Positions 29,429 through 41,376 of a DNA stretch of 64,000 bases are shown here, piece after piece (position 1 is the first letter of the stretch; each line of letters starts with the position of its first letter). Under the pieces are notes generated by a model. The model was given only the letters and a program-made list of their open reading frames with translations. It was not told the origin of the DNA and made no database searches. The stretch comes from Struthio camelus (taxonomy: Eukaryota > Chordata > Aves > Struthioniformes > Struthionidae). The position numbers and the translations under genes were made by a program. The stretch is from the NCBI RefSeq assembly GCF_040807025.1, contig NC_090953.1, positions 26,644,997 to 26,708,996 on the forward strand, written 5' to 3'.

Positions 29429-31443
29429 TCAGGTTCTGGCAGAGAGAGGTAAGCTCAGGACAGGGGGGAATGCTTTCCTGTGCAGAGCGGGTGGCTAACG
29501 GAGGCTGGCGGAGAAAGAAACACCACCACGAGTCTCCAGCTATGCTGCACAACATCTTTAATGAGCAGGAAGGAAAAAAGGAAAAAAAGCAGCACAGAGA
29601 CCAAGACACATGTTTCCTGGGTTGAGTGAGGCACAGAGAATTGCCCGTTTCCCCAGGACAAGCGGCATGCAAAGCGTTTGCCTTTTCCCATTCCAGCTCT
29701 ACCTTGTGGCAATCACATCCTACCTACAGCAATTCCTAACCCCCAAACCGTCCTGCCGTCAGCAGGAGACTCAGCAGAGCGGACGAGCACGAGCTCTTTC
29801 TCGAGGAGCTCAGAGTGCAGCAGAGCCAGAGGCAGCATGGCGAGGCCTGGCTCTGTGAGGTGGAGCTGGGAACTCAGTGCGCTCAGGCCTCCAGCCCTTT
29901 CAAGACCCCCACCAGATCAGCCTTTCTTTTCTTTCCTCATCTTTCTCTGTGCCCTCCAAATCCAGTTCTAGCTGCATGTCCCCGAGGGGCCTGCGGCTGG
30001 TTTTCTTAAAATGCACAACAAGCGTTACATCTCACCTTAAGGCTGGATTTGAGGGCCTGGCAGCAAAGATTTGCTTAGCCCACTGCTTATTGCCCCAGGT
30101 CCGGGTGCAGTTCTGGGTGAAGCAGCAAGGATGGAAACTGATCAGATTGTCACAGCAGAAAAAGATTGGGCTGAACAGAAGTCGCAGCAATCACCTCTTA
30201 ACAACACACTGCGCGCATACAAGCTCCCACGCCCTCCGAGTAACACAGCACAGGGACGCTGACCCACTTTTGGAATACGACCCATTACGGTGGGTTTCAA
30301 GCACCGGTGGACAGGCTGGTCGTACCAGATTGCCAAAACAAACAGTTCAAGCTGCGTTCAAGGTGGCAGAGGATGCACTTGGCTATTTGGTTAGGGACGA
30401 TCCGCTGGAGGCGCAGATTCTTGTGTGCAGGCATCCCTGCAGCTGAACACAGATCTCCCCCTTCTGCCTGAAAGAACCCTCGCCTTCCCAACTGCGCACA
30501 ACTACCCCCTTGAAACGGGAAAGAGGTAAAGTCCCTAAACATTTCCATTCACCTGCCAAGCTGAGGCAGCCCGCGTATCAAAGTTGTGTCACCACCATGA
30601 CAGCAATCCAGCCCACAGGAAGAGGAGAAGTGGGGCGTGGCTGACCTCGTTCCCCAGGGAAACTTGGGGAACATTCCCAGTATTCAGAGTTGAGGACATT
30701 GCTGGCGCTAGTCAGGCCACACCAGAGCCAGATTCCACTGCCTAGGGCCCAGGGAACGATAGCAGGTTCTGGACGAGGAAGAGGAGGGCAGAGAGCAAGG
30801 CAGGTCCCTGCAAGGGAGGAAGGGCAGACAGTCACTCCTGGGGATCTCCATGGGTATGTCCTTAGAGAACTTGACGGGGGCTTCATGCTTTGCCAGCCCG
30901 GGGCTCTGACTGGGGAGTGCAGAACCGAGGCGTGGGACAGTGACCAAAGAGGTTCCTGTGCCCTTCCCTGAAAGGGACTCCACACCCAAATTGACCCGTT
31001 TTCCTTAGCAAGTTCATCCCAGGGCCAAAAGCCTGGATGGCCTGCTTTTTTAGGAGTGGGTCAGAGCAGTGAGGCAAAAGCTCACAGATGTTTTTCCTGG
31101 GCCGTGGATGGAGTGGCCCACTCAAGGCATTTTAATTCCAAATAGGCTTTGACTCAGCCTCCTGGAACACATGGGAGCCCTCGTAACGTGGAAGAGCGGG
31201 GAAAACCCCCAAACTCCAGGGAAACGTGCGTCGGTGTGCTGCTGACTTGGGTGGAGACGGTGTCCTGGCTTCAGGCGTGCCAGCGATACCAGGGTTTTTG
31301 GCCTCGCTCCTCCACAACTGCCTCCTTCCTGAGGGACGTTTCCTGAAACAACTGGTGCCACTATGCAATCTCCTGCTCCTGCCTTTAAAGCTGTTGCCTT
31401 TCTGCTGCTGGTCCAGGGCCTGCATGACTCAGTGCAGCCCAAA
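29429..31443. other. Unannotated spacer, unit B
   Basis: Counterpart of 4416-6430. Differences from A include CpG transitions at about 29977, 30213 and 30637. No gene is seen. Confidence 0.5.
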
Positions 31444-32268
31444 CTGTTTCAGGTTGCAAGGGATCTCTGGCGGCCCTCTGGGCCAACGCCCCGTTCCAAT
31501 CAGGCCAAACTTCCCAGCGACATCAGGAGGCTCAGGGCCTTGCCCGGCCAGCTTCTGAACGCTGCAATGAAGGGAGACGCCACTCTCCCATGGGCAGCCT
31601 CTTCCAGGGCTGTGCCGTGCTCCCTGTGACTTGTTCTTCCAAAGAGACAGTTGACATCTCCCTGGTTGCACCTGGAACTGTGCCCCTTGCTGTTTTGCTG
31701 TGCACCTCTGAGGAGAGCTTGGCTCTGCCTTTTCCATAACCCGCTGTAGCTGGTGGGAGACGGCAGTGTGATCCCCTCCTCCCCTCCTTGCCTTCTCCCC
31801 TCCAGGCGCCACAAAAACAATGCCTTCAACCTTCCTCATATGGCCTGTGCTGCAGGCCTGACCCTCAGCCTCTTCCTCTGCCACTAGCTCTCTCCAGGTT
31901 GTTGCCATTGCACTTGTCCTGAGGGAACAGAACCCAGTCTGGCCTGCTGTACAAACCTGCTGAAAGGCCCCTCTGTCCCACTGTCCAGGTCGCCCATAAA
32001 AAGCCTAAAGCTTTTTGGCATCTGGACTGATCCCTGAGGGAGGCCACTAGGAAGCAGTCGCCAGATGGCCCTTTTTCCCACTGAGTAAAGGCCTTTGAGC
32101 CCAACGGTCCACCCCATTTTCCCCTCACATTAGCGTCGTCAGGCTCCAGGCCGTAACTCACCGGTCTGGCTCGAAGGATGCTGTGAGAGACAAGGCCTTG
32201 ACAAAGGCCTTGCTAGGCTCAAGGTGAACAGCGGTAGCAACAGCATTTGCAGCGGTAAAAGCTCTTCT
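31444..32268 (-). mobile_element. CR1 LINE fragment, unit B
   Basis: Counterpart of 6431-7255; old, truncated and non-coding. Confidence 0.8.
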
Positions 32269-33093
32269 TTATGTCCTTGATGTGCCCTGCCAGTTCCAAC
32301 GCCGGCCAAGCTTTGCCTTTCCTACCACCATTGCGGTATGCCTGGACAGTGAGGCTCTATTTGTGCTTTCTCGCCTGTCCCTGTTTTCACCTCCTGTGCT
32401 AAGCAGTCATCCCTGACTCCCTCCACAAGCCCCCAGGGGTTACCTGAGTCCCAGCATGTTGCCCTCGTGGCAGAGGCTGGGGAGCTGGACTTCCCCATGA
32501 GGAAAGGGAGTCTGTGACCTGGAAACCTCCTTGGGCTGCTACAGAAGATTTTGTCCACTTCTCATCATGAGCGGGTGGGTTGTCTCTACCACAGCGTCAC
32601 TTCCCGCTGCACTGAGGAGGAGGGGGACAAGGGCTCACAGGGCAGACATGCAGGAGGGTCAGAGGCCTTGAGCCAGCGATGGCTGGGAGAACAGGGCCCA
32701 GCCTGCATTTGCTACAGGGGCTCGCAGGGCCGGCCAGGAATATGGCAAAGCTACAGCAAAGCCAGGAACTGTGGAGCCTGTTTGGAGACTGTGGGACGGG
32801 GCCTGGTTGCCAAGGGCCCTGCCCTTGCCTGGGCTGTGCTTGCTCGCAGCTCCCAGCAGGGAAGCCGTGGCTTGCGTGCAGGCTGAGGTGGTAGAGCCTG
32901 TTGGTGAGGGCGAAGGAAGAGGTAGCTGGTGTGTGGGCCAGCTGTTTGTGGCTGTGGCTGCTGGCTGCCTGTCCCATGCACACGCCAGAGCGGGGAGCAG
33001 CCAGGAAGAGGAGGCAAAAAGCAAAAGCAAGAGGGACAAGGCTGGGCGTGCAGACGTGAGCATGGGGAGTCCAGCAGTGGTGTGCATGATGCA
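32269..33093. other. Spacer and 5' flank of tRNA-Cys, unit B
   Basis: Counterpart of 7256-8076, with a four-base GGGT duplication near 32574 not seen in A or C. No gene is seen. Confidence 0.55.
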
Positions 33094-33165
33094 GGGGGTG
33101 TAGCTCAGTGGGAGAGCATTTGACTGCAGATCAAGAGGTCCCTGGTTCAACTCCAGGTGCCCCCT
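33094..33165 (+). tRNA. tRNA-Cys(GCA), unit B
   Basis: Identical to the unit A gene; terminator TTTT at 33176-33179. Confidence 0.96.
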
Positions 33166-33837
33166 CCACTGCTGCTTTTCTTCCTGGAGCTTCTCCTGTG
33201 CCTTGGCGGCCTGCTTCCCCATCCCTCAGTGGGAAGGCTGTGGGGGACAGACAGCCCAGCATGGACCTGTCTCGGCTTCTCGTTCTCTGGGCTCTCGCCT
33301 CATGACACCCTTGGGGTTTCCCCTTTCCTTAAGGTGCTGCACCTCCCAGGGAGGGCAAGAGCAGCCCCTCTTCCTTCCCAGGGGCTGTGTTGCCACTGCT
33401 CTGTCGGGAGCTGGAGGGCATGAGCTGAGAGAAACCCACCGGGAAACCTCCTGCCCTTGTCTAGCACACAGGTCAGGGTCTGTGACACAAGAGGGAAGGT
33501 CTCCCAATGTCACCGGTTAACGCTGAGTCTGGCTTCCACCGGCTTTTTTCCCATAAAGTGGAGCTTAAAGGCTAAACAGGCTAAACGCACCCTTTGTCAT
33601 CTCATCCTTTCGCACCTGGGAAAGGTGTGTTGTGCCTGCCAGGACTGCAGGAAGTTGGGGGGGGGGGTGGGGGGAGAGCGAGCAGAGCCGTAGAGGGAGG
33701 GTGGGTGTTTTGCTGTGTGACCGGGCTTGACATGCTGCTGTGCTGCTGTGCAGCTGCACAGCTGGAGGGACCCTCCGTACCCGCAGGGCTGGTCTGGAGC
33801 GTGGCCTTTCCAGGCAGCCCAAAAGGAGATGGCGCCC
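33166..33837. other. Spacer between tRNA-Cys and tRNA-Ser, unit B
   Basis: Counterpart of 8149-8822. The G homopolymer is interrupted here (11 G, T, then 6 G, around 33657-33674), and the CTGCTGTG repeat has fewer copies than in A. No gene is seen. Confidence 0.6.
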
Positions 33838-33919
33838 CGTAGTTGGCAGGATTCGAACCTGCGCGGGGAAACCCCAATGGATTTCTAGTCCATCGCCTTC
33901 ACCACTCGGCCACAACTAC
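33838..33919 (-). tRNA. tRNA-Ser(AGA), unit B
   Basis: Identical to the unit A gene, with the terminator at 33821-33824 on the gene strand. Confidence 0.96.
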
Positions 33920-34503
33920 CTGCCCCAAACTGCTCTGCAGCAGTGAGCGGGTGCCCTGTGCTGTGGCACCTGGCTCCCGGGGAGTTTGAGGGCCAGGCTG
34001 TGCTGGGGCATGTCCTTTCCACTCTGTGGACACCACGCAGTCAGGCACCAGAGGCCCCTGCAGCCAGTGCTGGAGAGGCCTTGAGAGACATGGTGCCAGG
34101 GCGATGGCTGCAGCTCCCAGTGCCTGGTTGTCAGGCTGGCCTCTGGGATATGCTGATGCTGGAGGATGGTTTCACTCTCCCTCCGGCATCCCCATGGCGG
34201 GAGGGGAGAAAAGGAAGGGAGCAGTGTGAGGCATCCAGTGATGGTGGAGAGGAAATGTGTCAGGTGTATAAGAAGGAAGAGAAAGCAGAGAGCCCAGGAG
34301 TAGGAGTGGAAGGGGAAAGACTGCAAGGAAGCCATGGCCCAGCTGCGGCCTCCCCCCCCACCCCAGGTGTGAGGGTTTTGAGGTGATGAGGAAGAGCCTG
34401 GAGAGACTGTGAGAGGAGGAAATGTGTGTGCAGGGGGGCTGGAAGGAGGAGGCAGAGCCAGTTCATGAGCTGTGGGGAGCAGGAGGCACGCCTGGGTCCG
34501 CAT

Positions 34504-34576
34504 GTGCTGGTGGTGCAATGGTGAGCGTAGCTGCCTTCCAAGCAGTGCAGGACAGGTTTTGTTCCCAGACAACACG
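34504..34576 (+). pseudogene. tRNA-Gly(UCC) pseudogene, unit B
   Basis: The only Gly pseudogene in B; identical to the copies in A and C. Confidence 0.88.
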
Positions 34577-34765
34577 GACAAAACGTTCTTCTTCCAGGTG
34601 CCTGCAGAGGCCCTTCCACCTCCTTCAGGGAAGTTCCTGCTGGAACACAGCTCAGCTTTCTCCAGCAAGCTCTCATCCCCTGAGGGGAGCCACTCCCCTT
34701 GTTGCAGCCTCCCTGCAAGAGGAGCATCAGGGCTCCAGCATCTGCAGGCAAGAGAGCATCAGGCG

Positions 34766-34834
34766 GAGAGCCTAAGGGAGCTGGCCCCTGACCTGCCACC
34801 ATGGTGCCTGTGTCAAGGGGTCCGGTGGCCTCCC
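34766..34834 (+). repeat. Left member of 69-base inverted repeat, unit B
   Basis: Pairs with 36457-36525 about 1.6 kb away. This is the simplest arrangement of the pair in the window. Confidence 0.7.
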
Positions 34835-35662
34835 TGGTCCCCCACTTGCGTGGGGAGGGTTAATGTTGGGCATGTTTTGGGGGAGCAACGTCATGCAAGG
34901 CTGGCAGTGCTAGCGCAAACTAGCTTCTCCCACAGGGGCTCCTTTGTGTTTGTGAAAATGAGTGTTTTGTTTTGTTTTAACCCCGTACCAGGAAAAATGT
35001 TCGTTCCCCTTAGGCTGCAAGCATTTGCAGGGGGTCGAGGTGGGGCTAAGCTTTGGCAGATCACTTTAAAAAGCATGGGGACACTTTGGTGGAGAAAAAT
35101 GAAAGCGGGACTGGTGGCATCAGTGGCATCCGTGGGGGAGCTCGACCCAATGGGCTGTGAAAGAGGGATAGAGTGGATGCTTGTGCTCAGTGTGGAGCAG
35201 ACACCAGCTCTCCTTCAATTCCAAAAGTAACCATACCAGTCATCCCGTGTAAAGGCCAGATTTCCTAGGTAACGGTGCCGGGAATACCAGTGTTGGGTAC
35301 AGATGCCGCACAACTGGGGCCACTGTGGGAAAAGCAATTAGAGGTATTTTATCTGGGAGGAGCCTGGGGTTGGAAAGGGAGGGCAAAGGCCAGCAGAAGG
35401 AAAGGTCTGGAAATGATAAAAGGGATAATGAGGTTTGCAGAGCATGTGATCAGCGCTGTCTGGGGTGACCTGCCAGGCAGCCCTGTGCTTGATCAACACA
35501 GCCTAAACCTGTGGACCACAAGCTAAACCTGCTGTTTTGCCCATACCATGCATGCCAAATCTGCTTCCACGGTCTTGAGGGCCACCAGAAGACAGGGACA
35601 GCGAGCGTTCTTTCCCTGGGGGAATGAACGGGAATGGGGGAACCCTGGGAACGGGGTGGATC

Positions 35663-37613
35663 TCTCATGTGCCCCCACCCCCCGCCTGGCTCTGGGTTTT
35701 CCTGTGTGGCCATCCCCTCCCCACACAGCTTGGGGTGCAAATGGAGCCTGTGGGCACATCTCCCTTCTTGCACTGTAAAGGAACACTGCCAAGGCCCCCT
35801 CCCCACCTCCTGCCCCCGCCCACCCATGCGCGCGCGCACACACACACGCACACGCTTGCAGAGACTGTACAGGCAAGCTTGGCTCAACGAGAGCGATTAT
35901 CACTAGCGACTCCTGAAACGGTGAGCCCTGCTATTACGGGATAAGGCCATGCTACGGCTGTGCCAGTCCCACAAGTAGCTGCTGCTGAAAGGGATGGCCA
36001 CATGCCCCTCTGTCCCAATCCCACCTTGTCCCTCACGCTGGCTCTGACACTCTCCTGACAGGGAGCTGGTGTAGAGGGTGATGCTGGTTGGGAACCATTG
36101 ATTTACGTGGGGAGTTACTTTCTCCCGGTGCAGCTCCGTGAAGCTGCACTCATCATGGGCCCACATAAGCACCGGAGAAAGCACGAGGGAAGCAGAGAGA
36201 GGACATGGCCAGAAACAGAGCGGCTTTCGCCTCTGCAGGGCGCTTTCCTGTCCAGCTGGCTTTTCTGCAGGGCCAAACACCGTGCGCTGGGTGAGCAAGC
36301 GAGTGAGCCACGCTTTCAGACAAGCCCTGACTTGCGCATGCACAAAATATGCTCTGCTAGCCTCAAACATCTCCGCAAGCCGACAGGAAACTGCGGGCTT
36401 ACTGACCTCCTGCTGCCTCAGGATGTGGGTCTGGGTGCCCCCCTGGTTATGCAAGTGGGAGGCCACCGGACCCCTTGACACAGGCACCATGGTGGCAGGT
36501 CAGGGGCCAGCTCCGTTAGGCTCTCTGCAGCTGAATTTACAACAGCTGGAGCACTGCAGGCCACTCTGCAGAACCAAGAAATGGAGGGGAACAGCTTCCA
36601 AGAAGTGGCTTTTTGTGCGGTATCTGTCACTGTTTTCCTGTACTGCAGACAAAACCAAGGTGGAAAGAGAGGGGCACCTTCAGAGCTTCTTTAAAAGCTT
36701 TTCACCATTCAGACCCCGTGCTGCTCCAGCCTCTTAGAGGAGGAGCCTGAGTGTCCGGGAGCAGCAAGCGCCGGCTGATCCCTAAGGGATGGGGAGCCGG
36801 GTGCGATAACACGACTGGCTGGGCAAGGACCTTGCCTGCCAGGGTCCCTTCCCACCGCCACCAAGCCAGGCAAACAGGGCAGGCCTGGAGATGCTAGCGA
36901 GGCTCAGCAAAGAGTACAGATCACCAGGGAAGTTCACCTGGTGATGAGGCAGGTCCGAGGTCAAGCTGGGAAGTAAATCTGCAGCTCAGGGTCAGGGTCA
37001 GAATCGGGTCTGGCAAGGGTGGTGAGGGTCAGACGCAGTCCAGTGATCACCAGGCAGGTCCATGGTGAAAAGGCAGGTCTGAGGTCAGGCTGGGACGTCA
37101 GACCGCGGGTCAGTGTCCAGATCAATGGGGTCCATGGCTAGGCAGGGACATGGCCGTGACAGAGCCAGAGACTAGTACTCCCACAACATAGCGCAGCCAG
37201 AGGAAAGGCCTAGGGCTGAGCTTAAATGGGGCTCCTGGGCCCACAGGAAGAGGGTGCATGGTGGTGGGGGGGGGAGGTCCGAGCTGAGGCTGGTCAGGGC
37301 ACTGAAGCCTATCAGTGCCCTCAGGGCTGTGACAGAGGGGGTCCCTCTCTCTGCTCAGCAGTGCCAGGAGCAGGCAGAAAGAGGGCCCAGCATAGCCCCG
37401 TGGTCTCATTGAACAGTCTCCCAAGGCCACCCTCCCACTGCTCTCCAAGAACCCAGAAACTCAGCGCAGTGACTCAGAAAAATCCAGCTCTGCCCTTGGA
37501 GAATATAGGTGTCTTTCTCTCCCTGGGAATGGAGAGAAAAGTGTGACTTGGAGCTGTGATTTGATTTCAGCACACCTGAGCTCTGTATTCTTGCTCTGGA
37601 CAAGCCAACATGC
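35663..37613. other. Spacer after the R repeat, unit B
   Basis: Counterpart of 14787-16737. It contains the right inverted-repeat member at 36457-36525 and the GGTCAG-rich minisatellite at about 36961-37166. No gene is seen. Confidence 0.55.
36457..36525 (-). repeat. Right member of 69-base inverted repeat, unit B
   Basis: Reverse complement of 34766-34834. Confidence 0.7.
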
Positions 37614-38454
37614 TGTCACGGTGCTCCTGAGTCATGGCAAGAGTACGCATGTCTTTCCCACCGGCAGGCGCCACACAGGCAAGTGTGGGACTCCGGATGG
37701 TGTAGCCCATAGAAGAGGGGTTTGCTCTGGGGTGCTCCCCAGGAGTTAGCGAACCCCAGGTGCACCATGGCTGTGGGGTTGCTGCACCCTGGGGGCACAC
37801 CCTCTAACCACCCCATGATTGACAAGACCACATGAAGGAGAAGTGACACCGCAGACCCACACCACAAACATCTAGGGGCTGTGGAGCCATCCCCCACAGA
37901 ACGACCTGTTACTGGGCGTACCGTTACCAACAATTGCTACCCATGCTGGGTACGAGGGCTGGGCTGGGCACGAGGTTACCTGTTGGTATGCACTCTGCTA
38001 TTGACTAGAGCCATACAGCTTTTGTATACCTGTGGGCTGGCGTTGTTTCGACTGGGTGTAAAAGAGAGGAAGCCCCATGGGTTTGTTGCGGACTTGGACC
38101 CATGGTCCGCTGGCCTGCAGACCCGAGGACCCACCCGTCAGTGGGGATGCCCCTAATGTCAACAGCGTGGTGAGGAGAATCCGGGGAAAACTGTACCGGA
38201 GGGGTGGCCCGTGAGGGGCGAGAGCGGTCACCGTACCACCGTGCACCCGTGATTTAACCGTACAGCTCTGATAAGTATATGTACTTTCAGTTCTGTTATA
38301 TTTCTCGCTATACTACACTGCACTTTTAGCTTTGTTATAACCTCCCATCTCTAATAAATTCTCACCCTTGACAAATGACAATCTCCCCGGTTCAGCGCAG
38401 CTAACTCGGGAATCCGAAAGAATCCCAGACACCCCTCTAGTGGCGCGTCACACC
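37614..38454 (+). mobile_element. LTR-like fossil, unit B
   Basis: Counterpart of 16738-17578, with the same polyadenylation signal near 38353. Boundaries are approximate. Confidence 0.5.
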
Positions 38455-38800
38455 CACGCGCTTTGAAGGCTGATGAACTGAGAAGCCAAAGACTTTGCCC
38501 GCAATGCCGCCCCATGGCCAGTTCCTGGGGAAGCAAGAGGGCTTCCTTCTGCCTTGGTTGGGGACTGGAGGGCTGCGTAGGGAGGGCTCTACCACAGTAA
38601 CCCCCGGAGGGAGGCTGTGGCAGTCTGAAGGAGTGTGTGTGGGGGGGGAAGGGGCTGGGGAGTCAAAGAGAAAGGACAGGACATGAGCCAAGCGCTGAGC
38701 AACGACTGAGCTCCAGTTCCTGTGGGGAAGAGGCTCACTTGCTGCCGTGGTGCAGAGGAGGGAGGAGAGTGCAGCGCTCTCTGGGAGCTGGGAATTCGTG

Positions 38801-39036
38801 GAACGAGACAGACTGGAAGGGATCTCTGGAGGCCTCTAATTCAACTGCCCGCTCAAAGCAGGACTAGTGCCAAAGCTGGAGCCGGTCGCTCAGTGCCTGG
38901 CCCTGACACATTTTGAATTTGCTCTCCACGGAAGGAGAGTCCAAACTTCTCTGGGCACCTGCTCCACACGGCTTCAATGCTCACTGAGTTAACTGGCTGC
39001 ACCGCTGGTGTTGGCAGCAGGGTTTTGGTTTCTATG
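38801..39036 (-). mobile_element. CR1 LINE 3' end fragment, unit B
   Basis: Counterpart of 17925-18160. Confidence 0.82.
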
Positions 39037-39065
39037 ACCGTGGGACCCTGTTTGAAGATCTGATG

Positions 39066-40956
39066 GAGAGAGCTGATGGAGAGAGCTGGGATCCACCTCA
39101 CCAAGTGGGGCATGCGTGTCTTTGCCAACAGGTTGACCAGCCTGGCAAGGAGGGCTTTAAACTAGGCAAGATGGGGGAAGGGGAGTGTTATAGAGACAGG
39201 ATAGTCAGTAAAACACTGCTCACGTCAGGATGCCTCCAGCGGGTGCATGCAGCCAGGGGCACAGCGCGGGACATGGCTATGGAGCATCCTCTTGCACCTC
39301 TCCTGAGAAGCCTGCATGCCCCATTTGGCTCTCTGAAATGCCTGTACACCAATGCACGCGGCATGGGGAATCAGCAGGAAGAATTAGAGATCTGTGTGCG
39401 GTTGCAGGGCCAGGATCTCGTTGCAGTTACAGAGACGTGGTGCGATAGCTCACGTGACTGGAATGCTGTCATGGATGGCTATGCACTTTTTAGGAAAGAC
39501 AGGCTAGGAAGGCGAGGTGCTGTGGAGTTACTCTTTATGTGAGGGAGCAACTAGAATGTCTGGAGCTCTGCCTCGGGGTGGATGAAGAGCAAGCTGAGAG
39601 CTTATGGGTAAGGATTAAAGGGCAGGCTAACATGGGTGACACTGTTGTGGGGGTTTACTACAGGCCACCTGATCAGGAAGAAGTAGTCAATGGGGCCTTC
39701 TACAGACAGCTGGAAGTAACCTCACGATCAGAGGCCCTGGTTCTCCCGGGAGACTTCAACCACCCTGACATCTGCTGGGAAGAGAGCACAGCTAGGCACA
39801 AACAGTCGAGGAGGGTCCTGCAGAGCACTGATGATAACTTCTTGACACAGGTGGTGGAGACGCCAACAAGGAGAGGTGTGCTGCTTGACCTTGTGCTAAC
39901 AAACAAAGGAGGCCTGGTTGGATCTGTGAAGGCTGGGGGCAGCCTTGGCTGTAGTGGAGTTCAGGCTCCTACGAGGAGGAAGCAGGGCAATAAGTAATAT
40001 AAGTCAGATCACAACCCTGGACTTCAGGAGAGCTAACTTTGGCCTCTTCAGGGACCTCCTCAGGGGAATCTCATGGGGTAGGGCCCTAGCAGGAAGAGGG
40101 GTCCAGGAGAGCCGGTTAATATTCAAGCATCGTTTCCTCCAGGCTCAAGACGGGTGCATCCCTCTTGAGTAGGAAGTCCAGCAAAGTGGGCAGGAGACCT
40201 GCATGGATGAGCAAGGAGCTCCTGGCAGAACTCCAACAGAAGAAGGAAGTCTACAGAATGTGGAAAAGGGGACAGGCCACTTGGGAGGAATACAGGGACG
40301 TTGTCAGAGTGTGCAGGGATGCGACGAGGAAGGCTAAGGCCCAGTTGGAATGAAATCTGGCAAGGGATGCCAAGGACAACCAGAAGGGCTTCTTCAACTA
40401 CATCCTGGAGGTCCTCACTGAGCATGTGGAGGACAAGGAGGTGATCAGGAGTAGTCAGCACGGGTTCACCAAAGGGAAATCATGCTTGACCTTCTCTGAT
40501 GGCCTGACTGGCTGGGTAGATGAGGGCAGAGCATCCCCATGGACGCTGTCTCCCTGCACTTCAGCAAGGCTTCTGACACTGTCTCCCATCACTTTCTCAT
40601 AGGTAAACTCAGCAAGTGTGGATTGGATGAGTGGACAGTGAGGTGGCCTGAGGACTGGCTGGATGGCCGAGCTCAGAGGGTTGTGGTCAGTGGCACAGAG
40701 GCCTGTAGCTCACGCTGTCCCGCAGGGGTCAGTCCTGGGTCCAGTCCTGTTCAACGTATTCATCGATGACCTGGACGAAGGCACAGAGTGCACCCGCAGC
40801 AAGTTTGCTGAGGATACTAAACTGTGGGGGAGTGGCTGACACACCAGAAGGCAGTGCTGCCGTTCCGAGGGACCAGGACAGGCTGGAGAGCTGGGCGGAG
40901 AGGAACCTCCTGAAGTTCAACAAAGGCAAGGGCAGGGTCCTGCCATCAGGAAGCTG
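39066..40956 (+). mobile_element. CR1 LINE with endonuclease and partial RT, unit B
   Basis: Counterpart of 18190-20080. It carries the same internal RT deletion and the same five-base interruption of the GRAVDAVSL stretch as unit A. Confidence 0.92.
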
Positions 40957-41304
40957 TGGATTTAGCTCCCTGAAGGGAAGGGAGAAACAGCTTTGTGCCC
41001 AGGACACCCACACTCTTGTGGGGGGACCTCTCTGTGGTCCACTGCCTGTGAACCACAGCAGTCTCTGCCCCTCGGGGGCACTTTTGGAGGCCTGGATGCT
41101 AAGAAAGCAAAGGAGAAGGTGGGAGAAGATGCTGAGAAAGCAAAGGAGAACGCAGGAGGAGCACAGACAAGGGGCTGAGGAGTGGCACAGCCACCAACCA
41201 GCCCTGGCCAGAGACCTGGAGCGCAGCACTGCGGGGAGTGCTGGTGCACGTGCCCAAAGTGAGAGGCCCCACCTCTCAGGGAGCGGGGTGGGGCAAAAGG
41301 GCCA

Positions 41305-41376
41305 TAGCAGAGGATGGTTTCGATCCATCGACCTCTGGGTTATGGGCCCAGCACGCTTCCGCTGCGCCACTCTGCT
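41305..41376 (-). tRNA. Initiator tRNA-Met(CAU), unit B
   Basis: Identical to the unit A gene, with A1-U72, three G-C anticodon-stem pairs and the terminator at 41295-41298. Confidence 0.97.

Larger units (their letters stand above)
34158..35662. repeat. Single merged R repeat, unit B
   Basis: Unit B has one copy where A and C have R1-Leu-R2. Its left edge continues from R1-type sequence (GATGCTGGAGGATGG) and it keeps the ~50 bases specific to R1. Its right edge passes into R2-type sequence (GAACCCTGGG, then CTCTCATGTGCCCCC). This hybrid is what recombination between R1 and R2 would leave after deleting the tRNA-Leu module. A short extra stretch (about 34718-34745) near the pseudogene 3' flank is unique to B. 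Confidence 0.85.
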
